Notes: generated by a model not told the origin, from the sequence alone. A DNA stretch of 13,386 bases from T3SED10-47 sp046483725 (GCA_046483725.1 JAWOCQ010000078.1:1-13386), one strand, 5' to 3'; positions 1-7,895 are shown, numbered from the stretch's first letter. A program made the numbers and translations.

Positions 1-2616
1 CTCCCCAAGGGGGATCCGCTGGTTGAGAGCTTCCAGCGCATGCAGGAGGAGCTGGAAGGGGTCGATTCCATAGCAGTACTCCTCACCCTCACCTCGCCGC
101 CCGACGAGTTGGAAGAGCGGAGGGGCACTCTTACCGAGGCAGCCGATCGACTCTTACGGGAGCTTGACCATCCGGAGATCCGGCATGCTTCCTACCGGGT
201 GGCTGAGGGTTTGGAGCTCCCGGAGGAGCTCCTTGTGTTCTGGACTCTTTCTCCGGAGGACATCGGTCGGCTTAGGGAGATAGCGGAAGAAGTCCTGGAC
301 ATACTTCCCCTCCTGCCCGAGGAGGGGGCACCCGATCTGGTCACTCAGGTGGAGAGGTTGGAGGACCTGCCCGATCCGCGTACCCCGGGCGAGGTGGACG
401 AGTTGGTGTCGGTCCTCTCCCGATTGGTGGACAGCGGGTGGACCGGAATCGACACATTGGAGCGCCTGCCCGAGGCGCAGCCATTGCTGCATGAGGCGGC
501 TCAGTTGGTCCGGATCATCCGGGAGCGCCCACCTCCCCCCGAGGAAGGCGAGCCCCTTTTCTCCCGCGACTCGACGAGACTGGTGGTACAGGTGACCCCC
601 CGGCGACCAGCTCATGAATCAATGGACTACAACAAGATGATGGCGCACGCAGTACGGGAGGCGGCTGAGCGCGCTGCACCTGAGGAATGGGGCGTGGAGG
701 CCGATTTAACCGGAAGCTACGTTGTCGCCGCCGAGGCGGACGAGATCATCCGCCAGGACATGTACCTCACCACCATCATTTCCTCCGTAGGAGTGTTGGT
801 CCTTCTACTCTTCACCTTCTCCAGCCTGTTTATCACGGGGGTGGCCCTGGTGCCGGTGCTTGTCTCTGCGCTGTTTACCATGGCCTGGGCCAGGCTTGCC
901 GTGGACGGATTCAACCTGGTGACCGCCTTTCTTCCGGCTTTGGTGCTCGGCTACGGCATTGATTTCACCGTGCACCTTGTGGCCCGTTACTCCGAGGAGA
1001 GGGCTGCAGGGCGATCCGTCGCGCAGGCAACGGCCACGGCCATATATCGTAAGGGCACTGCATCGCTGACTGCGGCCCTTACCACGGCTGCTGTATTCCT
1101 GAGCTTGTTGGTCTCGCGAGCTCCGGCCATGGCCGAGATGGGCATCATCATGGCTGTGGGCACGCTCATTGCCTACCTGGCAGCCATGTTGGTGACGCCC
1201 AGCCTTATTGTTCTGGCGTACGTCACGTTCCGGCGACGCTTCCGGGAGGTGGTGCCGCGTGGGCAGCCACTGTTCCGTCGGGGGTATCGTCATCTCTTGC
1301 TTCAGCGGAGAGTGGTGGTGAGTGTGTTCCTGCTGGCCACCTTGGCGATGGTGCATCAAGCCAGCCAGGTGGGGTTTGAGTTCACCTCGGCGGAACTAGC
1401 ACCGCCCACGCGGAGCAAGGAGGTGGGGGACGAGGTCGTCCAGGAGTTCGATGTGGAGCTTCCACTCGGCGACTACTTTGTGTTCTTCGTAGACTCAGCG
1501 TCGCAGCTTTCCTCCTTGGAGCAGGAAGTGGCTGAGAGGCCCCACGTGGTGGAGACACAGTCAGCGCGGCACCTGCTGCCCCAGGAGCTGCTGCGTGGCC
1601 GGGCATCGGTCGTGGACCTGCCGGTGGAGGAGACGCATGAGGCGCTGCTCGGGTTGCGGGCGTCACTGGAGAACTTGCCGGCGATCACCTCGGCTGCGGC
1701 GGAGCAGGTAAGCGCCCTGTCGCAGCTTGAGCTGATGGCAATGCTGTCGGGCTGGGGGAAGCAAGCCCGCGAACTGTCCGCTGTGAGCGGCGAGATGATC
1801 ACTCTGCTGGACGCCTTGGAGGAGTTGGAGCCTGACGAACTACTCCCGATCTTATCCGCTCTTGACGATGACCTAGGTGTGGTGCGTGCGTTCGCGGAGG
1901 GGGTGGAGGCGCTGCCTCCGGAAGAGGAGCTATTGGGGCAGCTGATCGAGCTGATGCCCTCCGAGCTCCGGAGCCAGTATTACACACCACGAGGGCGCTA
2001 CGTCCTGCGCGCCCAGGTGAGCCCGGAGATTTACGGCACGGATGAACTCAGGGAGTTTGTCTCCTGGGCGCAGGGGCTGGAGATGGACTACTTTGGGCTG
2101 CCGGAGATCCAGGTGCATCTCGAGTCCCACATGAGGCGCGACTTCCTGCTTTCCACGGCCATTGCGGCGTTGCTTATCGCGCTTTTGGTCTGGCGTAGCT
2201 TGAAAAGCTTTACCGAAGGGTTGTTGGCGCTGGCGCCCCTTGTGCTCGGCTATGTGTGGATGCTGGCTGGCATGCACTTAATGGACATCACGTTCAACTT
2301 CACGAATATCGTTGTCTCTCCCTTGTTGATCGGCATCGGGGTTGATTCAGCAGTGCACATTCTGCACCGGATTGAGGAGGAAGGGGCCGGTGGGCCCGGT
2401 TCTGTTTCCCGGGGGGCCTCGTCCTCGGCGGTCCCGGTAGCGGCCACTGCACTGGCGACGATGCTTGTGTTCGGGGCTCTGATAGCGGCCAGTACACCCG
2501 GACTCCAACTGTTGGGCACCTCCGCGCTCATAGGAGTGGGGGTTGCGCTGTTGGGAAGCCTGGTGTTCCTCCCTGCGGCCAGCCTGTGGGTTGAGCGCCG
2601 CCGTCGCGGAGACTAA
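1..2616 (+). CDS. RND/MMPL-family exporter, 5' end outside window
   Basis: The frame is open from the first base, so the start lies upstream and the ATG at 40 is internal. About 871 residues are visible. They form two halves of the RND fold: an extracytoplasmic loop (about 1-250, counted from the first visible codon), a membrane block with several helices (about 255-410), a lone helix near 435-450, a second large loop (about 455-710) and a final membrane block (about 715-860). Each membrane block carries the family's charged transmembrane motif: GYGIDFTVH in the first and GIGVDSAVH in the second, the likely proton-relay aspartates. The missing N-terminus should hold the first helix. Such proteins (MmpL, HpnN and SecDF-like exporters) move lipids or hydrophobic molecules using the proton gradient. 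The substrate cannot be read here. Both loops carry acidic, leucine-rich helical insertions. The stop is TAA, 48 bases before the preferred rny start. Confidence 0.88.
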   Translation, partial: LPKGDPLVESFQRMQEELEGVDSIAVLLTLTSPPDELEERRGTLTEAADRLLRELDHPEIRHASYRVAEGLELPEELLVFWTLSPEDIGRLREIAEEVLDILPLLPEEGAPDLVTQVERLEDLPDPRTPGEVDELVSVLSRLVDSGWTGIDTLERLPEAQPLLHEAAQLVRIIRERPPPPEEGEPLFSRDSTRLVVQVTPRRPAHESMDYNKMMAHAVREAAERAAPEEWGVEADLTGSYVVAAEADEIIRQDMYLTTIISSVGVLVLLLFTFSSLFITGVALVPVLVSALFTMAWARLAVDGFNLVTAFLPALVLGYGIDFTVHLVARYSEERAAGRSVAQATATAIYRKGTASLTAALTTAAVFLSLLVSRAPAMAEMGIIMAVGTLIAYLAAMLVTPSLIVLAYVTFRRRFREVVPRGQPLFRRGYRHLLLQRRVVVSVFLLATLAMVHQASQVGFEFTSAELAPPTRSKEVGDEVVQEFDVELPLGDYFVFFVDSASQLSSLEQEVAERPHVVETQSARHLLPQELLRGRASVVDLPVEETHEALLGLRASLENLPAITSAAAEQVSALSQLELMAMLSGWGKQARELSAVSGEMITLLDALEELEPDELLPILSALDDDLGVVRAFAEGVEALPPEEELLGQLIELMPSELRSQYYTPRGRYVLRAQVSPEIYGTDELREFVSWAQGLEMDYFGLPEIQVHLESHMRRDFLLSTAIAALLIALLVWRSLKSFTEGLLALAPLVLGYVWMLAGMHLMDITFNFTNIVVSPLLIGIGVDSAVHILHRIEEEGAGGPGSVSRGASSSAVPVAATALATMLVFGALIAASTPGLQLLGTSALIGVGVALLGSLVFLPAASLWVERRRRGD

Positions 2617-2619
2617 AGT
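2591..2619 (+). promoter_or_regulatory. possible sigma-70 promoter ahead of rny
   Basis: TTGAGC at 2591-2596 and TAAAGT at 2614-2619 are separated by 17 bases, each matching four of six consensus positions. The second box includes the stop codon of the upstream exporter and begins a short AT-rich patch (2614-2630) in otherwise GC-rich DNA. It would start a transcript just ahead of rny. This is a weak prediction. Confidence 0.28.
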
Positions 2620-2648
2620 AAATAATCCTAGACGGCTGGTGAACGCCC

Positions 2649-2655
2649 GAGGAGG
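2649..2655 (+). promoter_or_regulatory. ribosome binding site deciding the rny start
   Basis: GAGGAGG lies 9 bases before the GTG at 2665 but directly abuts the GTG at 2656. Its continuation (GTGATCC, 2656-2662) nearly extends the complementarity to the 16S 3' end, with one extra G. The spacing favours 2665 as the start. Confidence 0.65.
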
Positions 2656-2664
2656 GTGATCCAC

Positions 2665-4185
2665 GTGCTCATCAATGCACTTATAGCGTCTATCACACTC
2701 CTTCTGGGGCTGGCCGGCGGCATCTTAATCGTTGAACTCCGTAACAAGCTGGTGGGGCGGCGCGCCGATGCGATGTTGCAGACGGCTCGTGAGGAAGCAG
2801 AACAGGCACGAAGAGAGGCGCTCCTATCCGCACAGCAGGAAATCCAGGCGACGCGGCAGCGGGAAGAGGAACGCCTGCGCCGCAAGGAATCAGAGCTTGA
2901 GCAGATGGCAGAACGGGTCCTCCAGAAGGAGGAACGGTTGGTAGCCCGTAGCAGCCATCTGGAAATGCTGGAGGGTTCCCTCCGTGAGGACGAGGCGGAA
3001 CTTCAGCGTACGCTGGAAAAAGGCCAGCAGTTGTTGGCGGAGCAACGGTCGCTGCTTGAGAGGCTGTCCGGTTTGAGCCAGGAGGAAGCAAAAGAATACC
3101 TGTTGAAGCTAGTGGAGGCGGAGTCGGAACGCTACTTCGCCAAGAAGATAGGGGAGGTCGAACGGCGTGCGAAGCAGGATGCCGAGCGCCGGGCACGTAG
3201 GGCGCTGGCCAATGCTGTGCAGCGCTATGCCGTGGACTACGCCGAGGAGGCCACTGTGACCTCTGTACCTCTGCCGAGCGATGACTTCAAGGGAAGAATC
3301 ATCGGCAGAGAGGGGCGCAACATCCGGATGTTCGAGGCCGTGACTGGAGTGGAAGTGTTGGTGGATGACACTCCTGACGTGGTGGTTCTATCGTCGTTTC
3401 ATCCCATTCGACGTGAAGTGGCACGTCTGGCGCTGGAGAGGCTTCTCGAGGATGGCCGGATTCATCCAGCCCATATAGAGGAAAAAGTACGTAAGTCCAA
3501 GGAACGGGTTGAGGAGCTTATCAGAGAACACGGTGAAAGGGCTGCGTTCGAGGCAGGCGTTGACCTTCCACCGGAGCTCCTGGCCCTGCTCGGGCGACTA
3601 CACTTTCGTACCAGTTATGGACAAAATCAATTGCAGCACTCTCTCGAGGTGAGTTTCCTCGGCCGTTTGCTGGCCCAGGAGATCGGCATTGACCCCGGAC
3701 CTGCAAAGCGGGCAGGGCTACTCCATGATATCGGGAAGGCTGTCGACCACGATGTGGAGGGGCCGCACGCCCTGATCGGGGCGGACTTGGGCAGACGGTA
3801 TGGGGAAGCTTGGCCGATTGTTAATTCCATTGCCGCCCACCACGAGGATGCCGATCCGGCAACCATCACAGCGGCACTCATCCAGGCCGCGGACACGCTT
3901 TCGGCTGCCCGGCCGGGCGCCCGGAAAGAGACATACGAGCGCTACGTGCAACGATTGGAGGAACTGGAGAAGTTGTGCCGTTCTTATTCCCAGGTGAAAG
4001 AGGCGTTCGCCGTCCAGGCGGGCAGGGAGGTACGGCTGATGGTGCGGCCGGAGAACACCTCCGATGACACGGCCGCCAAGCTGGCGTATGATGTCGCACG
4101 TCAGATCGAGGGACAGATCCAGTATCCTGGTGAGATCAAGGTGACGGTTATTCGGCAGTCCCAATATGTGGAGACGGCACGGTGA
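2665..4185 (+). CDS. rny: Ribonuclease Y
   Basis: A membrane-anchored endoribonuclease that starts mRNA decay at the inner face of the membrane. From the GTG at 2665 the protein has 506 residues, close to the usual 510-520. An N-terminal hydrophobic anchor (about 2-25) is followed by a long charged coiled coil (about 30-190). Next comes a KH RNA-binding domain with GRIIGREGRNIR (about 210-221), then an HD domain with a conserved His near 325, LLHDIGK (His354-Asp355) and AAHHED (about 390-395). These are the metal-binding residues of the family. A GTG at 2656 would add three residues but has the Shine-Dalgarno against it. spoVS follows after 16 bases. In Bacillus, ymdB sits between rny and spoVS; here it is absent. 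Product assignment is secure. Confidence 0.96.
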   Translation: MLINALIASITLLLGLAGGILIVELRNKLVGRRADAMLQTAREEAEQARREALLSAQQEIQATRQREEERLRRKESELEQMAERVLQKEERLVARSSHLEMLEGSLREDEAELQRTLEKGQQLLAEQRSLLERLSGLSQEEAKEYLLKLVEAESERYFAKKIGEVERRAKQDAERRARRALANAVQRYAVDYAEEATVTSVPLPSDDFKGRIIGREGRNIRMFEAVTGVEVLVDDTPDVVVLSSFHPIRREVARLALERLLEDGRIHPAHIEEKVRKSKERVEELIREHGERAAFEAGVDLPPELLALLGRLHFRTSYGQNQLQHSLEVSFLGRLLAQEIGIDPGPAKRAGLLHDIGKAVDHDVEGPHALIGADLGRRYGEAWPIVNSIAAHHEDADPATITAALIQAADTLSAARPGARKETYERYVQRLEELEKLCRSYSQVKEAFAVQAGREVRLMVRPENTSDDTAAKLAYDVARQIEGQIQYPGEIKVTVIRQSQYVETAR

Positions 4186-4189
4186 ACCG

Positions 4190-4196
4190 AAGGAGG
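4190..4196 (+). promoter_or_regulatory. ribosome binding site of spoVS
   Basis: AAGGAGG lies 5 bases before the GTG at 4202 and 11 bases before the in-frame ATG at 4208. The GTG spacing is closer to optimal, but the two starts differ by only two residues. Confidence 0.7.
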
Positions 4197-4201
4197 GGCG
4201 C

Positions 4202-4528
4202 GTGAGTATGCTAAAAATCGCTTCGGGTTCAGACCCAAGTGCAGCGGCAGGGGCGGTGGCAAATACCATCCGCGAGGAGGGGACCGCCGAGATGCAGGCC
4301 ATCGGCCCCAAGGCGGTGAACCAGGCTGTGAAGTGTGTGTCCATCGCCCGGGGCTATGTAGCGCCTAGCGGCCTGGACTTGTTCTTCGTACCTTCTTTTG
4401 TAGATGTGGAGATCAACGAGGAGATGAAAACCGCGGTGAAGTTCACTGTCAGGTCGCGGACGCCGGTGGCCAGGCTGAAGCCACGGACCCGGCAAGGAGG
4501 GATCATTCCTGAAGAAGGAGAGCTCTAG
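4202..4528 (+). CDS. spoVS: Stage V sporulation protein S (SpoVS) family
   Basis: A small Alba-like protein. In Bacillus it affects septation and spore coat or core development, but homologues are widespread in non-sporulating bacteria, where the role is unclear. The core matches the family well: MLKIASGSDP, then AEMQAIGPKAVNQAVK, then SIARGYVAPSGLDL, then VKFTVRSR. The usual length is about 86 residues. This one has about 108, because roughly 20 residues with a basic then acidic character (RTPVARLKPRTRQGG to EEGEL) follow the conserved end. I chose GTG 4202 for its 5-base spacing from AAGGAGG; ATG 4208 is nearly as good. It follows rny by 16 bases, and its last 20 bases overlap the proposed start of the AtpZ-like gene, suggesting co-transcription and coupling. 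Confidence 0.93.
   Translation: MSMLKIASGSDPSAAAGAVANTIREEGTAEMQAIGPKAVNQAVKCVSIARGYVAPSGLDLFFVPSFVDVEINEEMKTAVKFTVRSRTPVARLKPRTRQGGIIPEEGEL
4494..4500 (+). promoter_or_regulatory. ribosome binding site supporting a CTG start at 4509
   Basis: A full AAGGAGG sits inside the 3' end of spoVS, 8 bases before CTG 4509. No ATG, GTG or TTG in that frame lies near it. It is too far (62 bases) to serve the GTG at 4563, so it argues for the CTG as the real start. Confidence 0.6.
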
Positions 4529-4757
4529 GCTCTGGGTCGTTGCCCTGCGGACGTTCGCCCAGGTGGGGCAGCTGGGGTTCGTGGTGGTGGGAGGCTTGTT
4601 GGTGGGATACGGTGTAGGGTATGGGGTAGACCTCCTGGCCGGCGGCCAGGCAGGCCGCCTAGTGGGGATTGGCCTGGGGTTAGCCTCCGGTATATGGTCC
4701 GCCTGGAGGCTTGTTGCTCGTACCCTGCAGGACCATGGGGGTGACCAAGAACAATGA
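4509..4757 (+). CDS. AtpZ/AtpI-like small membrane protein (CTG start proposed)
   Basis: An 82-residue protein with two hydrophobic hairpin helices (about 22-40 and 50-70), a glycine-zipper-like first helix ending in GYGVDLLAGG and a second with GIGLGLASG. This is the pattern of the AtpZ/AtpI family (ATPase_gene1), which usually precedes F-type ATP synthase genes and is linked to Mg2+/Ca2+ supply or c-ring assembly. The frame is open from 4479, after a stop at 4476-4478, and contains no ATG, GTG or TTG before the GTG at 4563. That GTG has no Shine-Dalgarno and would leave almost nothing before the first helix. CTG 4509 has AAGGAGG 8 bases upstream and gives the family-like N-terminus MKKESSRLWV. 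The stop overlaps the next start (ATGA, 4754-4757). No ATP synthase gene is visible. Family call good; start inferred. Confidence 0.72.
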   Translation: MKKESSRLWVVALRTFAQVGQLGFVVVGGLLVGYGVGYGVDLLAGGQAGRLVGIGLGLASGIWSAWRLVARTLQDHGGDQEQ

Positions 4758-7276
4758 ACCGTTTCTTCCATCGCTACCGCAAAGCCATCGTCTGGTTTGT
4801 GGTAGTTGGGTTTGCGTTGAGCATATTCGGCGCGGGGATGATGCAACGCTTTTCCCCTGCCGAGCCCGGGACGGCCGAGGAGACAATCCTTTCGGTGGCC
4901 GGGCACGATGTGAGTAGGGAGCAGTTGGCGGAGCGCTACGAGAACATCATGGAGATGTACCAGATGTACGGAATGGACTTCTCCGGTACGGATGGCGAAT
5001 TCAGCATACGGCAGATTGTGGCTGAAGCTACCGAGGAAGCGGTGCGTGAGGTTTTGTTGGAGCAGGAGGCGAGTCGGTTGGGGGTGAGCGTTCCCGCCGA
5101 GCAAATTGACGAGGCCTTTGAGCGGGAGTATCAGCGGTACTTGGAGCAAGTGGACGGGGATGAGGCGGTGCTGGAGCAATACCTATCGGCTCAAGGGATG
5201 ACGCTGCAGGGATTCAAGCGTGATCTGCGAGCCAGAGTGGAGCAGCAATTGAAGACCGATCGGCTTCGCAGCACCGTGGTGGAGCCGATTGAGCCATCCG
5301 CTGAGGATTTGGAGGACTACTACGCCGAGCACCGGGAGCTCTATAAAGAGGAAGACGAAGAGCTCCGCCTTGGTCACATTCAGGTACAAGACGTTGAGCT
5401 GGCCGAGCGCCTGCTGCAGGAGCTGCGCGCCGAGGATGCCGACTGGTCGGCCTTGGCCGAGGAGCACTCGCTATATGAGGAAACCCGTGAGGCAGGTGGG
5501 GAAACGGACTGGTTTGCCTCCGGCGAGTCAGGGCTGCCCTCCTCTGTGGAAAGGGAGGCTTTCGACCTGGACGTGGGCGGGATCGCTCTAGTCGGGGAAG
5601 ATGGGCATCAACACATCATCAAGCTGCTTGAGCGGCAGCCGGCTGTGTACTCCCCGTTCGAGGACGTCCGGGACGAGGTCCGCGAAAGGTTTGTAGCTGA
5701 AGAAGAGGAAGACAGGTGGAAGGATTGGTACCGTGATCTTCGTCGCGCCGCCGACGTGGAGATACGTGACCCGCTGATAGAGGCGTTCGCGACCTACAGA
5801 CAGGATAGGGAAGCCGGTTTGGAACTACTGGAACAGGCGTATGCCGACGGGGAGGTCACCACAGCTAATGTGCAGCTTTACCTGGGGCGCATGCACGAGG
5901 CATTGAAGGACGACGCGCTGGGAGAGGTGGCCGCACTGGAAGAGCTGGAGGAGCTCAGCCCGGAGGAAGAAGCTGAGCTCGAGGCCGCACGCAAAGCGGC
6001 TAACAGCCACAGAGAAGCGGCGTTGGAGTACTACTTGGCGTTTGCCGAGACGGGCGAAGCCGACGAGGCGGTATTCAAGAGGATCCTCGATATGGATCCC
6101 GACCAAACTGTCGCCCGCTATCGCTTGGGAGAGGCGTATCGGGAAGAGGGGGCCCACGTGGCGGCAAGGGAGCAGTATGAGCGAGCTCTAGAGCTGGATC
6201 CCGATTTTGTGGCCGCCTATGTGGGCAAGGGCGACGTATGTATGGCCGAAGGTCTGTACGGACGCGCCACCGAAAGCTACCGCGAGGCCTTGGAGAGGGA
6301 CCCGGAGAGCCTTAGCTTGAAGGTGAAGTTGGCCGAGGCCTACTTCGGGGACGGCGCTTACGATCAGGCGAGAGAACTCCTGCAAACTGTGCTGGCTGAG
6401 GACGAACGGAACGTGACCGCAATGACGCTGCTGGGCGATGTGCTAATGGATGAGGGAGACTTCGAAAGAGCTTTGGAGAACTATGAGCAGGCCTACGAGC
6501 GCAACCCTACATCCGAAGTGCGCCTTAAGCGTGCGCAGGCGCTGGCTGAGATAGGCAGGGACGACGACGCCAAGACAGCCTTTCGCGAGCTTGTCCGCGA
6601 GTTTCCCTATCGCCCCGAGGGATATGTGGGATTGGGAGACATCTACCGCGCGCAAGGGGAAGAGGAAAGTGCAGTGGAGCAATACCGGCTCGGGCTTCGT
6701 CAGGCGCCTGACTTGGAGACGCAGGAGGCCATCGCTCGCAGGATCGTGGAGTTGCGTCCCGACGATGTAGATATGCGCTTCCGCCTGGCGGGGTTCCTGA
6801 GCGAACAGGGGGAGAGCACGGCCGCCATGGAGCAGTATGAGCAGATATTGAACATCGATCCCGACAGCATCCACGCCTTCCTGGGTCTCGGAGGTGCCTA
6901 TGTAGACAAGGGAGAATATGACAAGGCTCTGGAATACTACGAGCAGGCGCTTGCTGTGGCCCAGACGCGGGCGGAGGAACTGGCAGTATACGACAGGATC
7001 GTGGCCGCCGATGAGCAAAAGGTGGGCCCTGAGGAGCCATTGACGGGGGTTGGCCTGGAGGCGTTGTGGCAGCGTGCCCTTCTCCGCTACGAGGAGGGCG
7101 ATCTCCAGGGGGCGCGTTCGGACCTTCAGCGGATCCACGACACGGATCCTGAGTTCCGAGCCGATGAGCTGGAGCCGCTTCTGAGCGAGGTTGGCGGTGA
7201 AGTCCGCGATCCCCAGGAAGAGCGGGAGGGGCCGGACCTCGAGGAGGTTGACCCGGAGGCACCGGAAGAGGAGTGA
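4754..7276 (+). CDS. Membrane-anchored parvulin/SurA-like peptidyl-prolyl isomerase fused to TPR repeats
   Basis: An 840-residue protein. Residues 11-30 form one hydrophobic segment after a basic start, a likely uncleaved signal anchor with no lipobox, placing the rest outside the membrane. Residues 40-195 resemble a SurA/PrsA-type chaperone domain (SVAGHDVSREQL, then helices). Residues 205-295 resemble a PpiC-type parvulin rotamase: GHIQV, DWSALAEEHS, GGETDWF, VEREAFDL and the HQHIIKLLER ending. Residues about 300-335 return to the chaperone part. After an acidic linker, about nine TPR repeats fill 450-800, with motifs such as EQYERALELDPD and LEYYEQALAVA. A very acidic tail closes the protein. 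Typical foldases of this class are 300-650 residues and lack a TPR array. The role is probably envelope protein folding with a built-in docking platform (inferred). The start overlaps the upstream stop, and mazG begins 4 bases after the stop. Confidence 0.85.
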   Translation: MNRFFHRYRKAIVWFVVVGFALSIFGAGMMQRFSPAEPGTAEETILSVAGHDVSREQLAERYENIMEMYQMYGMDFSGTDGEFSIRQIVAEATEEAVREVLLEQEASRLGVSVPAEQIDEAFEREYQRYLEQVDGDEAVLEQYLSAQGMTLQGFKRDLRARVEQQLKTDRLRSTVVEPIEPSAEDLEDYYAEHRELYKEEDEELRLGHIQVQDVELAERLLQELRAEDADWSALAEEHSLYEETREAGGETDWFASGESGLPSSVEREAFDLDVGGIALVGEDGHQHIIKLLERQPAVYSPFEDVRDEVRERFVAEEEEDRWKDWYRDLRRAADVEIRDPLIEAFATYRQDREAGLELLEQAYADGEVTTANVQLYLGRMHEALKDDALGEVAALEELEELSPEEEAELEAARKAANSHREAALEYYLAFAETGEADEAVFKRILDMDPDQTVARYRLGEAYREEGAHVAAREQYERALELDPDFVAAYVGKGDVCMAEGLYGRATESYREALERDPESLSLKVKLAEAYFGDGAYDQARELLQTVLAEDERNVTAMTLLGDVLMDEGDFERALENYEQAYERNPTSEVRLKRAQALAEIGRDDDAKTAFRELVREFPYRPEGYVGLGDIYRAQGEEESAVEQYRLGLRQAPDLETQEAIARRIVELRPDDVDMRFRLAGFLSEQGESTAAMEQYEQILNIDPDSIHAFLGLGGAYVDKGEYDKALEYYEQALAVAQTRAEELAVYDRIVAADEQKVGPEEPLTGVGLEALWQRALLRYEEGDLQGARSDLQRIHDTDPEFRADELEPLLSEVGGEVRDPQEEREGPDLEEVDPEAPEEE
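7268..7273 (+). promoter_or_regulatory. ribosome binding site of mazG
   Basis: GAGGAG lies at the last codons of the foldase gene, 7 bases before ATG 7281. It selects this ATG over an in-frame GTG at 7191, which would add 30 unrelated basic residues. Confidence 0.65.
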
Positions 7277-7280
7277 GCGA

Positions 7281-7895
7281 ATGGGGGCAGAGGGGAAGGC
7301 AGTTCAGGACTTGGTGGACGTGGTCGCCCGCCTGCGGGGTCCGGATGGCTGTCCGTGGGACCGGGAGCAGACACACGAGAGCCTTGTGCCTTATCTCCTC
7401 GAGGAGACGTACGAGCTGGCTGAGGCGCTGCGCGACTCCGATCCCGAAAAGGTGAAGGAAGAGCTCGGCGACTTGCTGCTGCAAGTAGCGCTGCACGCTT
7501 GCATCGAAGATGAGCGGGGGCAGTTCAGCCTGGCCGATGTGGCCCGCGCGCTCAAGCACAAGCTGGTCCGGCGGCACCCGCATGTATTCGGTAGCGCCGT
7601 GGCCGGCGACGCAAAGGAAGTGCGGCGTCGCTGGGAACAGCTCAAGCGGCAGGAGGGCTCCTTGCCCGACCTGGGACGGCCTGCCCTTGTGGCGGCCCGG
7701 AAACATTTGGAGGCTGGCGGGGTTACTCCAGAGCCCCCCGCAGATGGCTGCCTGGAGCTGGGCAGCGAGCCCGAGGACCCGGAGGCCACGGTGGGGGAAC
7801 TGCTCATGCAGGTGGTGGCCTTGGCAAGGCGCTGGGGGGTGGAGCCCGAGCTCGCCCTGAGGCGCCATTTGCAAATGTTGCCCGGCAGAGGATGA
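7281..7895 (+). CDS. mazG: MazG-family nucleoside triphosphate pyrophosphohydrolase
   Basis: Hydrolyses NTPs or dNTPs to monophosphates and pyrophosphate, cleaning non-canonical nucleotides from the pool. The 204-residue product has a textbook first MazG domain: VARLRGPDGCPWDREQTHESL (about 15-35), EETYE (Glu41, Glu42, Glu45) and EELGDLLLQ (Glu61, Asp64), which carry the Mg2+ ligands, then KLVRRHPHVFG (94-104). Full-length MazG has about 260 residues and two such domains. Here the second is shortened to a remnant near 172-196 (GELLMQVVALARRWGVEPE), resembling the family's last two helices but with the EExxE helix missing. Translation starts at ATG 7281, where the alignment to the family begins. 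The stop overlaps the next ATG (7892-7895). Assignment of the fold and reaction is firm; activity of the second domain is doubtful. Confidence 0.93.
   Translation: MGAEGKAVQDLVDVVARLRGPDGCPWDREQTHESLVPYLLEETYELAEALRDSDPEKVKEELGDLLLQVALHACIEDERGQFSLADVARALKHKLVRRHPHVFGSAVAGDAKEVRRRWEQLKRQEGSLPDLGRPALVAARKHLEAGGVTPEPPADGCLELGSEPEDPEATVGELLMQVVALARRWGVEPELALRRHLQMLPGRG

Noticed and set aside
2656..2664. GTG at 2656 as the rny start
   Set aside because: It directly abuts GAGGAGG with no spacer, while GTG 2665 has a 9-base spacer. The difference is only three residues.
4229..5179. Minus-strand open frame of about 316 codons
   Set aside because: It runs opposite spoVS, the AtpZ-like gene and the start of the foldase gene. 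It has no family motifs or Shine-Dalgarno, whereas the plus-strand genes are clearly real.
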